From: Paramagnetospirillum magnetotacticum MS-1
GTDB taxonomy: Bacteria; Pseudomonadota; Alphaproteobacteria; Rhodospirillales; Magnetospirillaceae
NCBI RefSeq assembly: GCF_000829825.1
Contig: NZ_JXSL01000027.1
Location: forward strand, 124,001-188,000
Direction of reading: 5' to 3'
Length of the DNA stretch: 64,000 bases
Position numbers and translations under genes: made by a program. This document shows, piece by piece, positions 16,408 to 25,490 of this stretch. The notes under the pieces were generated by a model. The model had not been told where the DNA came from. It saw nothing but the letters and a program-made list of their open reading frames with translations, and did not search any database. Each line of letters opens with the position of its first letter. Within the stretch, counting starts at the first letter, position 1.

Positions 16408-18678
16408 ATGGCCCATATCGTCGCCGTGGTCGGCAATCCCAATTGCGGCAAGACGACGCTGTTCAACGTGCTGACCGGTTCCACTCAGCAGGTGGGCAAC
16501 TGGCCGGGCGTCACCGTCGAGAAGAAGGTGGGAACCTATCTTCTGAGCGGCCAGGAATACGATCTTGTCGATCTGCCCGGCATCTACATGATCGGCGGAA
16601 TCTCCAAGGGCTCCGAGGACGAGCGGGTGTCGCGCGATTACATCCTGTCCGGTGAGCCCGAGGTGGTGGTCAATATCGTCGACGCCTACAACCTGGAACG
16701 TAACCTTTATCTCACCGCCCAATTGCTGGAAATGCGGGTTCCGCTGGTGGTGGCCGTCAACATGATGGATCTGGCGGAAAAGAGCGGCATCCATATTGAC
16801 GTGGAGGCCTTGTCTCGCGCCTTGGACTGTCCGGTCGTGCCCCTGATTGCCAGCCGGAAGAGGGGCGTGGACGACTTGAAGGCGGCCATCGCCGCCGCCT
16901 GCCGCGCCCGCCGTATTCCCATGGTCCAGCCCGCCCATGCAGAGGCCGTTGCCGCAGCGCGCGACGCTTTGCGCCCATGTCTGGCGGAGGCGGCCGCCGG
17001 TCGCAATGTGGATGCGGGTTGGGCGGCGTTGAAGCTGATCGAGGGCGACAGTTTCGCCGAGGCGCTGGCCGAAGGCCGCCTCGATACGGAGGTCGATTCG
17101 CATCGCGCCGAGATCGAGACCCGTTGCGGCGAGGAAGCCGACATCATCATCGCCGATGGCCGCTACACCTTCATCGGCAAGGTCATGGGCGGCTGCGTGC
17201 AGCAGACCCACAAAGTCTCCCTGGCGGCGACGCGGCGTATCGACAAGGTGGTGCTCAACCGCTTCCTCGGCGTGCCGGTCTTTTTGCTCGCCATGTATCT
17301 GATGTTTCTGTTCACCATGAAGGTGGGCGGCGCCTTCATCGACTTCTTTGGCCAGGCGGCCGAGGCCTTGGTCATGGATGGCAGCGCCCTGGCGCTGGGG
17401 CTGATGGGCGCGCCCAACTGGCTGGTGGCGGTGGTATCGGGCGGTATCGGCGGCGGCATCAAGACGGTGGCCACCTTCATTCCCATTATCGGCTCGCTGT
17501 TCCTGTTCCTGTCGTTTCTGGAGGATTAGGGCTATATGGCGCGGGCCGCCTTCGTCATGGACCGCGCCATGCGGGCCATCGGTCTGCCGGGTAAGTCCTT
17601 CGTGCCGCTGATCGTCGGTTTCGGGTGCAACGTGCCCGCCATCATGGCCACCCGCACCCTGGAAAGCCGCCGCGACCGGGTGCTGACCATCATGATGGCG
17701 CCGTTCATGTCTTGCGGGGCGCGTCTTCCGGTCTATGCCCTGTTCGCCGCCGCCTTCTTCGCCGAGAACGGCCAGAACGTGGTCTTTTCCCTGTATCTGC
17801 TGGGCATCGCTTTTGCCGTGGGCACCGGGCTGATTCTCAAGTCCACCCTGCTGCGGGGCGAGGCTTCGACCTTCGTGCTGGAATTGCCGCCCTACCATCT
17901 GCCAACTATGCGTACCGTGGTGCTGCAGACCTGGCAGCGCTTGAGTGAGTTCATCTTCCGCGCCGGGCAGTTCATCGTGCCTCTGGTGACGGTGCTGAGT
18001 GTCCTGAACACCCTTGGCACCGATTTCAGCATCGGGAAGGAGAACAGCAAGGATTCCGTTCTCGCCGCCGTCAGCCGGGCCATAACTCCGGTCTTTCACC
18101 CCATCGGCCTGTCCGATGAGAACTGGCCTGCGGCGGTTGGGCTGTTCACCGGGATTTTCGCCAAGGAGGCGGTGGTTGGCACCCTCAACGCGCTGTACTC
18201 CCAGGTGGACGCCGAGGATAAGTGTGGATGCGCCGAAGACGCTAAGCCCGGTATCGGCGATAAGCTCATGGCTGCGGCAGCGACCATTCCCGCCAAGTTC
18301 TCCGCGATGGTCGAGGCCGCCGATGAGGTGAAGGTCAAGGATGGCGTGTTCGGCGCCATGGTGGCCCGCTTCGACGGCACGGCAGGCGCCTTGGCCTATA
18401 TGGTGCTGATCCTGCTCTACACCCCTTGCGTGGCGTCGCTGGGCGCCATCCGTCAGGAAGCGGGGGGAGGATGGACCCTGTTCGCCGCCGCATGGACATC
18501 GCTGCTGGGCTATTCAGCCTCGGTGGCCTGTTATCAGGCCGCCACCTTTGCGCGCCATCCGGCCCAGTCGCTGGGCTGGCTGGCGGCCTGTGTCCTGGCT
18601 CCCCTGGGGGCTTCGGGAGTGATGTGGCTGGTGGCCCGTGACCGCCGTCTCTCCGCCGTTTCAGGAGCGTCCCCATGA
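16408..18678 (+). pseudogene. feoB: FeoB ferrous iron permease interrupted by one in-frame TAG
   Basis: FeoB imports Fe(II) through the inner membrane, using an N-terminal GTPase. Both parts are intact in the same frame. Part one (16408-17526) has G1 GNPNCGKTTLFN, G3 DLPGIYMI, G4 NMMD and the first membrane helices. Part two (17536-18678) has the second Gate half, GCNVPAIMATRTLES and CGARLPVY. They are separated only by the codon TAG at 17527-17529, read as FLED-stop-GYMARAAFVMDR. FeoB homologues have FLEDSGYMARAAFVMDR here, so a single TCG-to-TAG change explains it. No frameshift or deletion accompanies it, and the 3' part shows no decay. It is either a recent null mutation, a sequencing error, or a suppressed amber codon. 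The full length would be 756 residues. Confidence 0.88.
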
Positions 18679-18890
18679 CCCTGGTCGAAGTGAAGGCCTA
18701 TCTGATGGAGCGCCACCGTGCCGGGCTGGGCGAAATCGCCACCCATTTCGACACCTCGCCCGACACTGTCCGCCAGATGCTGGCGCAATGGATCGCCAAG
18801 GGCAAGGTCAGGCAGGTGGATAACGGCTCCTGCGCCGCCGGATGCCACTGCGCCATCCGCCATGATGAGATTTACGAGTGGGTGGGGTGA
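18675..18890 (+). CDS. feoC: FeoC-like winged-helix protein
   Basis: This 71-residue protein matches the FeoC family of small winged-helix proteins found with FeoAB. It has the helix-turn-helix stretch LGEIATHFDTSPDTVRQMLAQWIAKGKVRQV and a C-terminal cysteine cluster CAAGCHC that in FeoC proteins can bind an iron-sulfur cluster, possibly sensing oxygen or iron. Its ATG overlaps the feoB stop (ATGA), so its translation depends on ribosomes finishing the 3' half of feoB. It is a candidate FeoB-stabilising or regulatory partner. Confidence 0.85.
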   Translation: MTLVEVKAYLMERHRAGLGEIATHFDTSPDTVRQMLAQWIAKGKVRQVDNGSCAAGCHCAIRHDEIYEWVG

Positions 18891-18893
18891 ATG

Positions 18894-19025
18894 GGCCTCT
18901 AAAGCCCCCGATCCCCCAAACGGGAGGCACGGCCTCCCGAACCCTTCAGCATTTTATAAAAACTGGTGGTTCGGAAGGCTGGGCCTCCGAACGGGTCAGG
19001 GCGGTAGCCCTGCCGCGCGAGCGGA
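18894..19025. repeat. Multi-palindrome intergenic repeat, copy B
   Basis: This copy has the same hairpin order as the elements at 564-693 and 51316-51447: AAGCCCCCGATCCCCC, then CGGGAGGC/GCCTCCCG, an AT-rich linker, TTCGGAAGGC/GCCTCCGAA and GGGCGGTAGCCC, ending GCGCGAGCGGA. It starts 3 bp after the feoC stop and faces the 3' end of accC. The first hairpin is degraded on its left arm. Confidence 0.8.
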
Positions 19026-19052
19026 AAACAGTACTCCTGAAAGATCAGGAGT
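19024..19052 (-). terminator. Candidate terminator of aroQ-accB-accC
   Basis: A perfect 8-bp stem ACTCCTGA/TCAGGAGT (19033-19040 with 19045-19052) includes the accC stop codon. On the minus strand it is followed by ACTGTTTTCC, a short U-run. Placement over the stop is unusual but the geometry fits a weak intrinsic terminator, backed by repeat copy B just beyond. Confidence 0.55.
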
Positions 19053-20391
19053 GCTGCGCCACGAACTTTTCGAGCCAGTGGATATCGTAATCGCCGTTGA
19101 CGAAATCGGCGTCCTGGACCAGCCGGTTGTGTAGCGGCAGGGTGGTCTTGACGCCTTCGATCACGTATTCGCCCAAGGCCCGGCGCAGACGCATCAGCGC
19201 CTCGTTACGGGTGTTTCCGAACACGATCAGCTTGGCGATCATGGAATCGTAATGGGGCGGAATGCGGTAACCGGAATAAAGGCCCGAATCCACGCGCACG
19301 CCAAGGCCGCCAGGGGCATGATAGCCCTCGATGCGGCCGGGGCAAGGGACGAAGGTCTGCGGGTCCTCGGCATTGACGCGGCATTCCAGGGCGTGACCGG
19401 CAAAGCGCACATCGGCCTGGGTGTAGCCGAGCGGCGCCCCGGCGGCGATGCGGATCTGTTCCCTGACCAGATCGATGCCGGTGATTGCCTCGGTGATGGG
19501 ATGCTCCACCTGCAGCCTGGTGTTCATCTCGATGAAATAGAACTCGCCGTTCTCGTAAAGGAACTCGATGGTCCCGGCATTGCGGTAGCCCAGCTTGGCG
19601 ATGGCGTCGCAGGCGATCTTGCCGATGCGGGCCCGCTGGTCGGCGTTGAGCGCCGGAGACGGGGCCTCTTCCAGGACCTTCTGATGCTTGCGCTGGAGCG
19701 AGCAGTCGCGTTCGCCCAGATGCACCACGGCGCCGTAATTGTCCGCCAGGATCTGCATCTCGATATGCCGGGGATGGCCGAGATACTTTTCCATATAGAC
19801 GTCGGCATTGCCGAAGGCGGCCTTGGCCTCGTTACGCGCCAGCTTCCAGGATTCGACCAGTTCGTCCGCGTTGCGGGCCACCTTCATACCCTTGCCGCCG
19901 CCGCCGGCAGTGGCCTTGATCAGGACGGGGTAGCCGATCCCGGCCGCCACCTCCAGGGCGGTCTCCTCGGTATCGACCGAACCGTCGGAACCGGGGACCA
20001 CCGGAATACCGGCATCCTTGACCGCCTGCTTGGCGGTGATCTTGTCGCCCATCATGCGAATGTGGTCGGGGGTCGGGCCGATGAAGACGAAGCCGTGCTC
20101 CTCCACCATCTGGGCGAAGTCGGCATTCTCTGAGAGGAAGCCGTAGCCGGGATGGATGGCGTCGGCCCCGGTGATGGAGGCCGCCGACAGGATCGCCGCC
20201 TTGTTCAGGTAGGAATCGCGGGCCGAGGGCGGGCCGATGCAGACGGCCTCGTCGGCCAGACGCACATGCATGGCGTCGTTATCGGCGGTGGAATGCACCG
20301 CCACGGTACGAATGCCCATCTCGCGGCAGGCGCGATGGATCCGAAGTGCGATCTCGCCCCGATTGGCGATGAGGACCTTCTCGAACATCAT
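19045..20391 (-). CDS. accC: Acetyl-CoA carboxylase, biotin carboxylase subunit
   Basis: This 448-residue ATP-grasp enzyme carboxylates biotin on AccB, the first half-reaction of fatty acid synthesis. It begins [16 protein letters not shown], has [14 protein letters not shown], the glycine-rich ATP loop [28 protein letters not shown] and the catalytic-region [16 protein letters not shown]. Length is normal. It starts 1 bp after the accB stop (ATG 20391 or the next codon 20388). Order aroQ-accB-accC is common in alphaproteobacteria. The stop lies inside a hairpin. Confidence 0.96.
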   Translation of the reverse strand: MMFEKVLIANRGEIALRIHRACREMGIRTVAVHSTADNDAMHVRLADEAVCIGPPSARDSYLNKAAILSAASITGADAIHPGYGFLSENADFAQMVEEHGFVFIGPTPDHIRMMGDKITAKQAVKDAGIPVVPGSDGSVDTEETALEVAAGIGYPVLIKATAGGGGKGMKVARNADELVESWKLARNEAKAAFGNADVYMEKYLGHPRHIEMQILADNYGAVVHLGERDCSLQRKHQKVLEEAPSPALNADQRARIGKIACDAIAKLGYRNAGTIEFLYENGEFYFIEMNTRLQVEHPITEAITGIDLVREQIRIAAGAPLGYTQADVRFAGHALECRVNAEDPQTFVPCPGRIEGYHAPGGLGVRVDSGLYSGYRIPPHYDSMIAKLIVFGNTRNEALMRLRRALGEYVIEGVKTTLPLHNRLVQDADFVNGDYDIHWLEKFVAQHS

Positions 20392-20392
20392 T

Positions 20393-20842
20393 CTATTCGA
20401 TGATCAGCAAGGGCTCGCCGAATTCCACCGGCTGGCCGTCGGTCACCAGGATGCGGGTCAGCTTGCCGCCACGCGGGGCCCGGATCGGGTTGAAGGTCTT
20501 CATGGCCTCGATCAGCATGATGGTCTGGCCTTCCGACACCATGTCGCCGGGATTGACGAACTTGGCCGAGCCGGGCTCGGGCGCCAGATAGGCGACGCCC
20601 ACCATGGGCGAGGTCACCGCGCCGGGGTGGTCTGCATCCGATGCCGCCACCTGAGCGGGGGTGGCCGTCGCATGGCCCACAGCAGCCGGGGCGGCGTGGT
20701 GCACGGCGACCGGTGCCGCCTGGCGGGCGACGCGGATGCGCATCTCGCCGACGCCGTATTCGATCTCGGTGAGATTGGTTTCATCCAGCAGTGCGGCCAG
20801 GGTGCGCACCAATTCGCTGTCGATGGGAGTCTTGTTGCCCAT
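20393..20842 (-). CDS. accB: Biotin carboxyl carrier protein of acetyl-CoA carboxylase
   Basis: This 149-residue protein carries the biotin that shuttles CO2 between AccC and the carboxyltransferase. The C-terminal biotinyl domain has the modification site [13 protein letters not shown] (Lys of EAMK) and the preceding protruding-thumb region. The N-terminal ~70 residues with [16 protein letters not shown] precede an Ala/Pro-rich linker. ATG 20842 overlaps the aroQ stop codon by one base (TAATG), showing coupling. Confidence 0.95.
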   Translation of the reverse strand: MGNKTPIDSELVRTLAALLDETNLTEIEYGVGEMRIRVARQAAPVAVHHAAPAAVGHATATPAQVAASDADHPGAVTSPMVGVAYLAPEPGSAKFVNPGDMVSEGQTIMLIEAMKTFNPIRAPRGGKLTRILVTDGQPVEFGEPLLIIE

Positions 20843-21309
20843 TATGCCTCTGCATTTCCGTTGATCAGGCGGGCCAGCGCGTCGAGCGCAAGGATGTATC
20901 CGTGGCTTCCCAGCCCGCAGATCATCCCCTTGGCGGCCTTGGCCACGTAGGAGTGATGGCGGAACGAATCCCGCTGGTGAATGTTGGACAGGTGCACCTC
21001 GATGGCCGGAACCTCGGCCGCCAGCAAGGCGTCCAGGATGGCGACCGAAGTGTGGGTATAGGCCCCGGCATTGATGATGATGCCAGCGGCGCGGCCGCGG
21101 CATTTCTGAATGCTGGTGACCAACTCGCCTTCCATATTGGTTTGCGAGAACTCCACCGCCAGGCCCAGCGAAGACGCGTGGGTCCGGCAGGCGGCTTCGA
21201 TATGGGCAAGTGTCTCCTTCCCATACAGCTCCGGCTGCCGGGTGCCCAACATGTTGAGGTTGGGACCGTTCAGAATGCTGATTATGGGATCGGGCCTGTT
21301 GTTCACCAT
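20842..21309 (-). CDS. aroQ: 3-dehydroquinate dehydratase, type II
   Basis: This 155-residue enzyme dehydrates 3-dehydroquinate in the shikimate pathway. Type II features are [19 protein letters not shown] with the catalytic Tyr/Arg, the [11 protein letters not shown] loop, [15 protein letters not shown] and [22 protein letters not shown] with the catalytic His. The start is ATG 21309; an upstream extension lacks support. First gene of the aroQ-accB-accC operon. Confidence 0.95.
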   Translation of the reverse strand: MVNNRPDPIISILNGPNLNMLGTRQPELYGKETLAHIEAACRTHASSLGLAVEFSQTNMEGELVTSIQKCRGRAAGIIINAGAYTHTSVAILDALLAAEVPAIEVHLSNIHQRDSFRHHSYVAKAAKGMICGLGSHGYILALDALARLINGNAEA

Positions 21310-21470
21310 GGCAGGGTTTATAGCACGGGTGCGCCGCCGTGCAAGGCACTGATAGCGGGTTTCGCCCAGGGGATTGCCTCGGGGGCGGCTCGGTGCCATG
21401 TTTCAGGCTGGAACTTTCGAGGGGGCCTTGGGCCTCTTGGACCTCAACCGGATATCCGGGGACATCATTC

Positions 21471-22472
21471 ATGAAGCTGGTGATCAATGGCGAGGAGCGG
21501 AGCTTTTCCGCCTCCATGACCGTCGAGGCCCTGTTGGGCGAATTGGGCGTGGATTCCCGCAAGGTAGCGGTGGAGCGCAATCTGGAGATCGTTCCCAAGT
21601 CATCCTACGCCCAGGTGGCCGTGAATGACGGCGATAAGCTGGAAATCGTCGCCTTTATCGGTGGCGGCTCTTCAGCCGCGGGCATCGGTGGCGGCTCCGA
21701 CGCGGCCGATACCTTCACCGTGGCGGGCAAGACCTTCACCTCGCGGCTGCTGGTGGGCACCGGCAAGTACAAGGATTTCGAAGAGACCGCCGTGGCCATC
21801 GAGGCCTCGGGGGCCGAGATCGTCACTGTGGCGGTGCGGCGCGTCAACCTGTCTGATCCGTCCAAGCCCATGCTGGTGGATTATGTCAGCCCCAAGAAAT
21901 ACACCTTCCTGCCCAATACGGCGGGGTGCTACACCGCCGACGAATCGGTGCGCACGCTCCGTCTGGCGCGCGAGGCGGGCGGCTGGAATCTGGTGAAGCT
22001 GGAAGTGCTTGGCGACCAGACCACGCTGTATCCCAACATGCCCGAGACCCTGAAGGCGGCCGAGGCGCTGATCAAGGATGGGTTCGAGGTGATGGTCTAC
22101 TGTTCCGACGATCCCATTCAGGCCAAGATGCTCGAAGACATGGGCTGTGTCGCCATCATGCCGCTGGGCTCGCTGATCGGTTCAGGTCTCGGCATTCTCA
22201 ATCCCACCACCATCCGCATCATCAAGGACACGGTCAAGGTGCCGGTCCTTGTGGATGCAGGGGTGGGCACCGCTTCCGATGCGGCCCTGGCCATGGAACT
22301 TGGCTGTGACGGCGTTCTGATGAATACCGCCATCGCCCATGCCAGGGACCCGGTGCGCATGGCGCGCGCCATGAAGCTGGCCATCGAGTCCGGGCGCCTG
22401 TCCTATCTGGCCGGGCGCATGCCCAAGAAGAGCTATGCCGACCCGTCTTCGCCCACCACCGGTTTGATCTGA
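21471..22472 (+). CDS. thiSG: Fused sulfur carrier ThiS - thiazole synthase ThiG
   Basis: The single 333-residue chain joins two thiamine-biosynthesis proteins. Residues 1-66 are ThiS ([12 protein letters not shown] to EIVAFIGGG), whose diglycine normally must be the free C-terminus to accept sulfur as a thiocarboxylate. A Gly/Ser/Ala linker (67-80) leads to ThiG, a TIM-barrel enzyme that makes the thiazole phosphate. ThiG has [11 protein letters not shown], the Schiff-base Lys of [15 protein letters not shown] and [20 protein letters not shown]. Because the diglycine is internal, either proteolysis or a different chemistry is needed. ATG 21471 is chosen because it begins ThiS homology; the frame is open upstream. 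No TPP riboswitch motif was seen ahead of it. Confidence 0.9.
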   Translation: MKLVINGEERSFSASMTVEALLGELGVDSRKVAVERNLEIVPKSSYAQVAVNDGDKLEIVAFIGGGSSAAGIGGGSDAADTFTVAGKTFTSRLLVGTGKYKDFEETAVAIEASGAEIVTVAVRRVNLSDPSKPMLVDYVSPKKYTFLPNTAGCYTADESVRTLRLAREAGGWNLVKLEVLGDQTTLYPNMPETLKAAEALIKDGFEVMVYCSDDPIQAKMLEDMGCVAIMPLGSLIGSGLGILNPTTIRIIKDTVKVPVLVDAGVGTASDAALAMELGCDGVLMNTAIAHARDPVRMARAMKLAIESGRLSYLAGRMPKKSYADPSSPTTGLI

Positions 22473-22485
22473 GGAGCCTGGTATC

Positions 22486-22584
22486 ATGGATATGGGCGTG
22501 TTCCTCGATAACGTGATGGTCTACGGATTCTGGATCGGTTTGGGATTCGGTGCGTCGTGGCTGATCCGCAAACTGGCCGGATGA
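22486..22584 (+). CDS. Small 32-residue membrane protein
   Basis: This short frame reads MDMGVFLDNVMVYGFWIGLG and continues FGASWLIRKLAG. It has a clear GAGGAG ribosome site 9 nt before the ATG, a central hydrophobic helix (about residues 10-26) and a basic C-terminal end, so it likely sits in the inner membrane with the C-terminus inside. It begins 13 bp after thiSG and its TGA overlaps the ATG of the next hydrolase gene (ATGA). The coupling and the ribosome site argue that it is translated. No family is recognised. Confidence 0.6.
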   Translation: MDMGVFLDNVMVYGFWIGLGFGASWLIRKLAG

Positions 22585-23276
22585 GCGCCGCTCTCGTCCT
22601 TTTGCCCGGCCTGCTCAACGACCATCGCCTGTGGTCGGGGCAGGTGGGCGCCCTGGCCGGGCGGGCCGAGGTGATGGTCGGCGACCTGACCCAGGACGAT
22701 TCTCTTGGCGCCATGGCCCAAAGGGTACTGGCGGCCGCGCCCGCCCGGTTTGCCCTGGCCGGGCTATCCATGGGCGGTTACGTGGCCATGGAGATCATGC
22801 GCCAGGCCCCCGAACGGGTCGAGCGCCTGGCCCTGCTCGATACCACCGCGTGGCCCGATCTGCCGGAACAGACCCAGCGGCGCAAGGATGCGGTGGAGCT
22901 GGCCCGGTCAGGCGGCTTCGACAAGATCATGCCGACCATGCTGCCGCTTTTGTTTCATCCCGACCATCTGGCGGAGGCGGCCATCACCGGCCTGGCCAAG
23001 GACATGGCGCGCATGGTGGGAGCGGAGGCCTTCGCCCGCCAGCAGGCCGCCATCATGGCGCGTCCCGATTCGAGGGGTTCCCTGTCTGCCATTGCTTGCC
23101 CCACCCTGGTCTTGTGCGGTGCCGAGGATGGGCTGACCCCTCCGGATCGCCATGACGAGATGGCGGCTCTGATTGCGGGGGCAAAGCGGGTGACCATCCC
23201 CCTGTGCGGCCATCTGTCGCCCCTGGAGCAGCCTGACGCGGTGAGCGACGCCTTGCGGGCCTGGCTGGATTCGTGA
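22581..23276 (+). CDS. Alpha/beta hydrolase
   Basis: This 231-residue alpha/beta-hydrolase fold enzyme starts with LVLLPGLLNDHRLW (oxyanion loop), has the nucleophile elbow GLSMGG (Ser about residue 69), the acid in CGAEDGLTPP and the catalytic His in CGHLSPLEQP. The lid helices ~110-160 contain several Met residues. Such proteins act on esters, lactones or thioesters; the substrate cannot be told. Its ATG overlaps the 32-codon gene. It ends 4 bp before the convergent histidine kinase stop. Confidence 0.85.
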   Translation: MSAALVLLPGLLNDHRLWSGQVGALAGRAEVMVGDLTQDDSLGAMAQRVLAAAPARFALAGLSMGGYVAMEIMRQAPERVERLALLDTTAWPDLPEQTQRRKDAVELARSGGFDKIMPTMLPLLFHPDHLAEAAITGLAKDMARMVGAEAFARQQAAIMARPDSRGSLSAIACPTLVLCGAEDGLTPPDRHDEMAALIAGAKRVTIPLCGHLSPLEQPDAVSDALRAWLDS

Positions 23277-23280
23277 TCCG

Positions 23281-24624
23281 TCAGTCGTAAAGGGGAAGGC
23301 TTAGGGTGAAGGTGGCGCCCTGGCCGGGAGAACTGTTGACGGAGATCGACCCGCCATGCCGCTCGATGATGCTTTTGACCAGATAGAGGCCCAAGCCGGT
23401 CCCTGGCGCGTGCTTCACGGTGCTTGAGCGATAGTATTTCTCGAAGACGCGCGGCAGATCGGCGGGTTCGATTCCCGCTCCATGATCGACGACGCGGATT
23501 TCGGCGCGATTGTCCTGTCGGCTCATCCACACCTCGATGGGCGTGGTGGGGGGCGAATATTTGCTGGCATTGCCGACCAGATTGGAAAAAGCCACGGATA
23601 GAAGGTCCTTGTCTCCATACACCTGCAGTGGCTCGTCCAAAGACAGGTGAATCGGCCGCGCGGGCGCCAGGTCGGAGACCTCGGCCATGGCCGCTTCCAT
23701 CAGCGACTTGATGTTGACGGGCCTGTGCCGGAATTCGGTGGCGACCATATACAGCCAATCGTCATCGGTCAGCATGTCGATCATGTGATCCATTCGCCGG
23801 ACGGCACGGAACACCTTGTCGGTTTCTGTCCTTGCATCGTCTCCTCCCTGGGGGGCCAGGCGCAGCACGGAGGCGGCTCCGGAAATGATGCCAAGCGGCG
23901 TTCTGAACTCGTGGCTGACCATCCCCATGAAATTGCGCTGCTCCTGGATCGCCTTACGCTGGGTGTCGAGGGCGTTCTGGATCTGCCGATTGGTCTCCTG
24001 CAGCGCCTGTTCCGTCTGCTTCAACTTGTCGATCAACGTGCTTCGGTTGGCGTGAAAAACGGCGGCGGCAAAGAATAGAATGGTGACCAGGCCGAGATCG
24101 CAAATGGATTCGAACAATTCCTTGTAGTTCAAGTCATATAGCGTGTCGAAATCATACCCTAGCGTGGAGGCGATGGGCATGGCGACGAGGCCGGCGATGC
24201 TGATCGTCAGCCATGCCAGGGTATCTTTGGAAAGCCCAAGCAGGATCACCGAACAGACTGGAATGATGAATATCCAGTGGATGACGGGCGAGGAGCTGCC
24301 TCCCGTGAAGATGCTGTTCGAGAGGATTGCGATAAACAAACAATCGGCCAGAAACAGATTGCCGGTCAGACGATAGCGGCCGGATCGGCGGAAGTAGGCC
24401 AAGAGCGCCAGAATGATGATGAAACAGACTGACATCATCATCACGCCGATGGGATATCCGACACCCAGCGAAGTGATGATATAGACGATGGAATAGGCCG
24501 ATGTGATCAGATGGATCTGAATCATCAGGCGATCCCTGATCACCTGATCGTCCGTCGCATCCATGCGATCCGGCGCGAACCTCTCGATGATATTCCTAAA
24601 TCCGTTCAGAGGCTTCGCTCCCAT
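23281..24624 (-). CDS. Membrane sensor histidine kinase with 5-6 TM sensor
   Basis: This 447-residue kinase has an N-terminal membrane sensor of about six hydrophobic segments (residues ~40-200), a coiled-coil linker (~205-230, LKQTEQALQETNRQIQNAL), the phosphoacceptor H238 in GMVSHEFRTPLG, and a HATPase domain with NLVGNASKY, DHGAGI and GTGLGLYLV. No extracytoplasmic domain of any size is present, so it probably senses something in or at the membrane. It has no partner response regulator nearby. The start is ATG 24624; a GTG one codon earlier is an alternative. Confidence 0.88.
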   Translation of the reverse strand: MGAKPLNGFRNIIERFAPDRMDATDDQVIRDRLMIQIHLITSAYSIVYIITSLGVGYPIGVMMMSVCFIIILALLAYFRRSGRYRLTGNLFLADCLFIAILSNSIFTGGSSSPVIHWIFIIPVCSVILLGLSKDTLAWLTISIAGLVAMPIASTLGYDFDTLYDLNYKELFESICDLGLVTILFFAAAVFHANRSTLIDKLKQTEQALQETNRQIQNALDTQRKAIQEQRNFMGMVSHEFRTPLGIISGAASVLRLAPQGGDDARTETDKVFRAVRRMDHMIDMLTDDDWLYMVATEFRHRPVNIKSLMEAAMAEVSDLAPARPIHLSLDEPLQVYGDKDLLSVAFSNLVGNASKYSPPTTPIEVWMSRQDNRAEIRVVDHGAGIEPADLPRVFEKYYRSSTVKHAPGTGLGLYLVKSIIERHGGSISVNSSPGQGATFTLSLPLYD

Positions 24625-24682
24625 CACCTGCGGCCACGCAACGATACAGTGGATTTACTAACTTGGGGAGAGGGTGGACACG

Positions 24683-25321
24683 CTAATCGAGCCTGACCGT
24701 TCCCGGGCAGTTGTCGTTTTTCACCTCGGCGGCGGGACAGGCGATAGGGGCCAGCGCCTTGTCCAGGCAGATATGAACCTCGCTCAGCCTCTTGCCCTTG
24801 CAGTGAACGGTGATGGCGTCTGCGGGGACCGCCCAGTTCCGCTTGAGGTCCGATACCTTGATCCGTTCCAGTCTGGAGCCGGGGAGGTTGGGGGCGAGGC
24901 CCAAACTGGACACGGCCGAGTTGATCTTTCCGAAATACAGGTCCTGCTGATCGGTAACGCAGGAGCCATGCTTGCTCCATTCGTGTTGCAGAAGGCTCGA
25001 TCCGATCATCACCTTTGAGGCCTGGCTCGTGGCCGCAGAGGATTTCACCGCGCTCACCGGCTGGCAGCATTGGGGCCAAGTGCCGTCGGAGTGTTGCGGC
25101 CAAAGGCCGTGCACCACCATGCCGTAGCGTTGCTCTGCGCCACATTGCCGGGGGTTCTGTTTTCCCGATGTCGTGGCGCAATAGCTGGGCGACCAGGACA
25201 GGCTCAGCAGGTAGTAATCGAAATTGCCCGTCCGGCCCCGGACCGGGCCGCACTGGTCGGCCTGCGCGGCGGTCGAGGCCAGCATTCCGGTGAGAAATCC
25301 GCACAGAAGGGCTGTTCTCAT
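24683..25321 (-). CDS. Secreted ribonuclease T2 family protein
   Basis: This 212-residue protein has a signal peptide (first ~21 residues, ending AAQA) and both conserved active-site segments of RNase T2: CAS1 MVVHGLWPQ with H71 and CAS2 HEWSKHGSC with H113, E114 and H118. Six or more cysteines match the disulfide-rich family. RNase T2 enzymes cut single-stranded RNA with little base preference through a 2',3'-cyclic intermediate. As a periplasmic or secreted enzyme it could scavenge phosphate and nucleosides or be used against competitors. No immunity gene or toxin-delivery domain is nearby. A separate gene, not in an obvious operon. Confidence 0.92.
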   Translation of the reverse strand: MRTALLCGFLTGMLASTAAQADQCGPVRGRTGNFDYYLLSLSWSPSYCATTSGKQNPRQCGAEQRYGMVVHGLWPQHSDGTWPQCCQPVSAVKSSAATSQASKVMIGSSLLQHEWSKHGSCVTDQQDLYFGKINSAVSSLGLAPNLPGSRLERIKVSDLKRNWAVPADAITVHCKGKRLSEVHICLDKALAPIACPAAEVKNDNCPGTVRLD

Positions 25322-25490
25322 CGTCGAGGGTCCCTCACCGGAAGTGGCTTGCGGAGGCTACGCTATCAAAGGCGAATATGTCCGTCCATCGCCCTCCCCT
25401 CGGTTCCGCCTGGAAAGCAATCAGGGCGCGAATTACATTCTTAAGAATTGGGTGTTAGTGTCCGTATTCGAAGAATTGTCGAGGTGAGCG

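Noticed and set aside
16408-17529. FeoB first half as a complete stand-alone GTPase gene
   Set aside because: The second half continues in the same frame with all expected FeoB motifs, so one interrupted gene is the simpler reading.
17527-17529. TAG as a pyrrolysine codon
   Set aside because: Pyrrolysine systems are not expected in this group and the conserved residue here is Ser.
21310-21470. TPP riboswitch ahead of thiSG
   Set aside because: The conserved CTGAGA and ACC...GAACCTGATC elements of THI boxes were not found.
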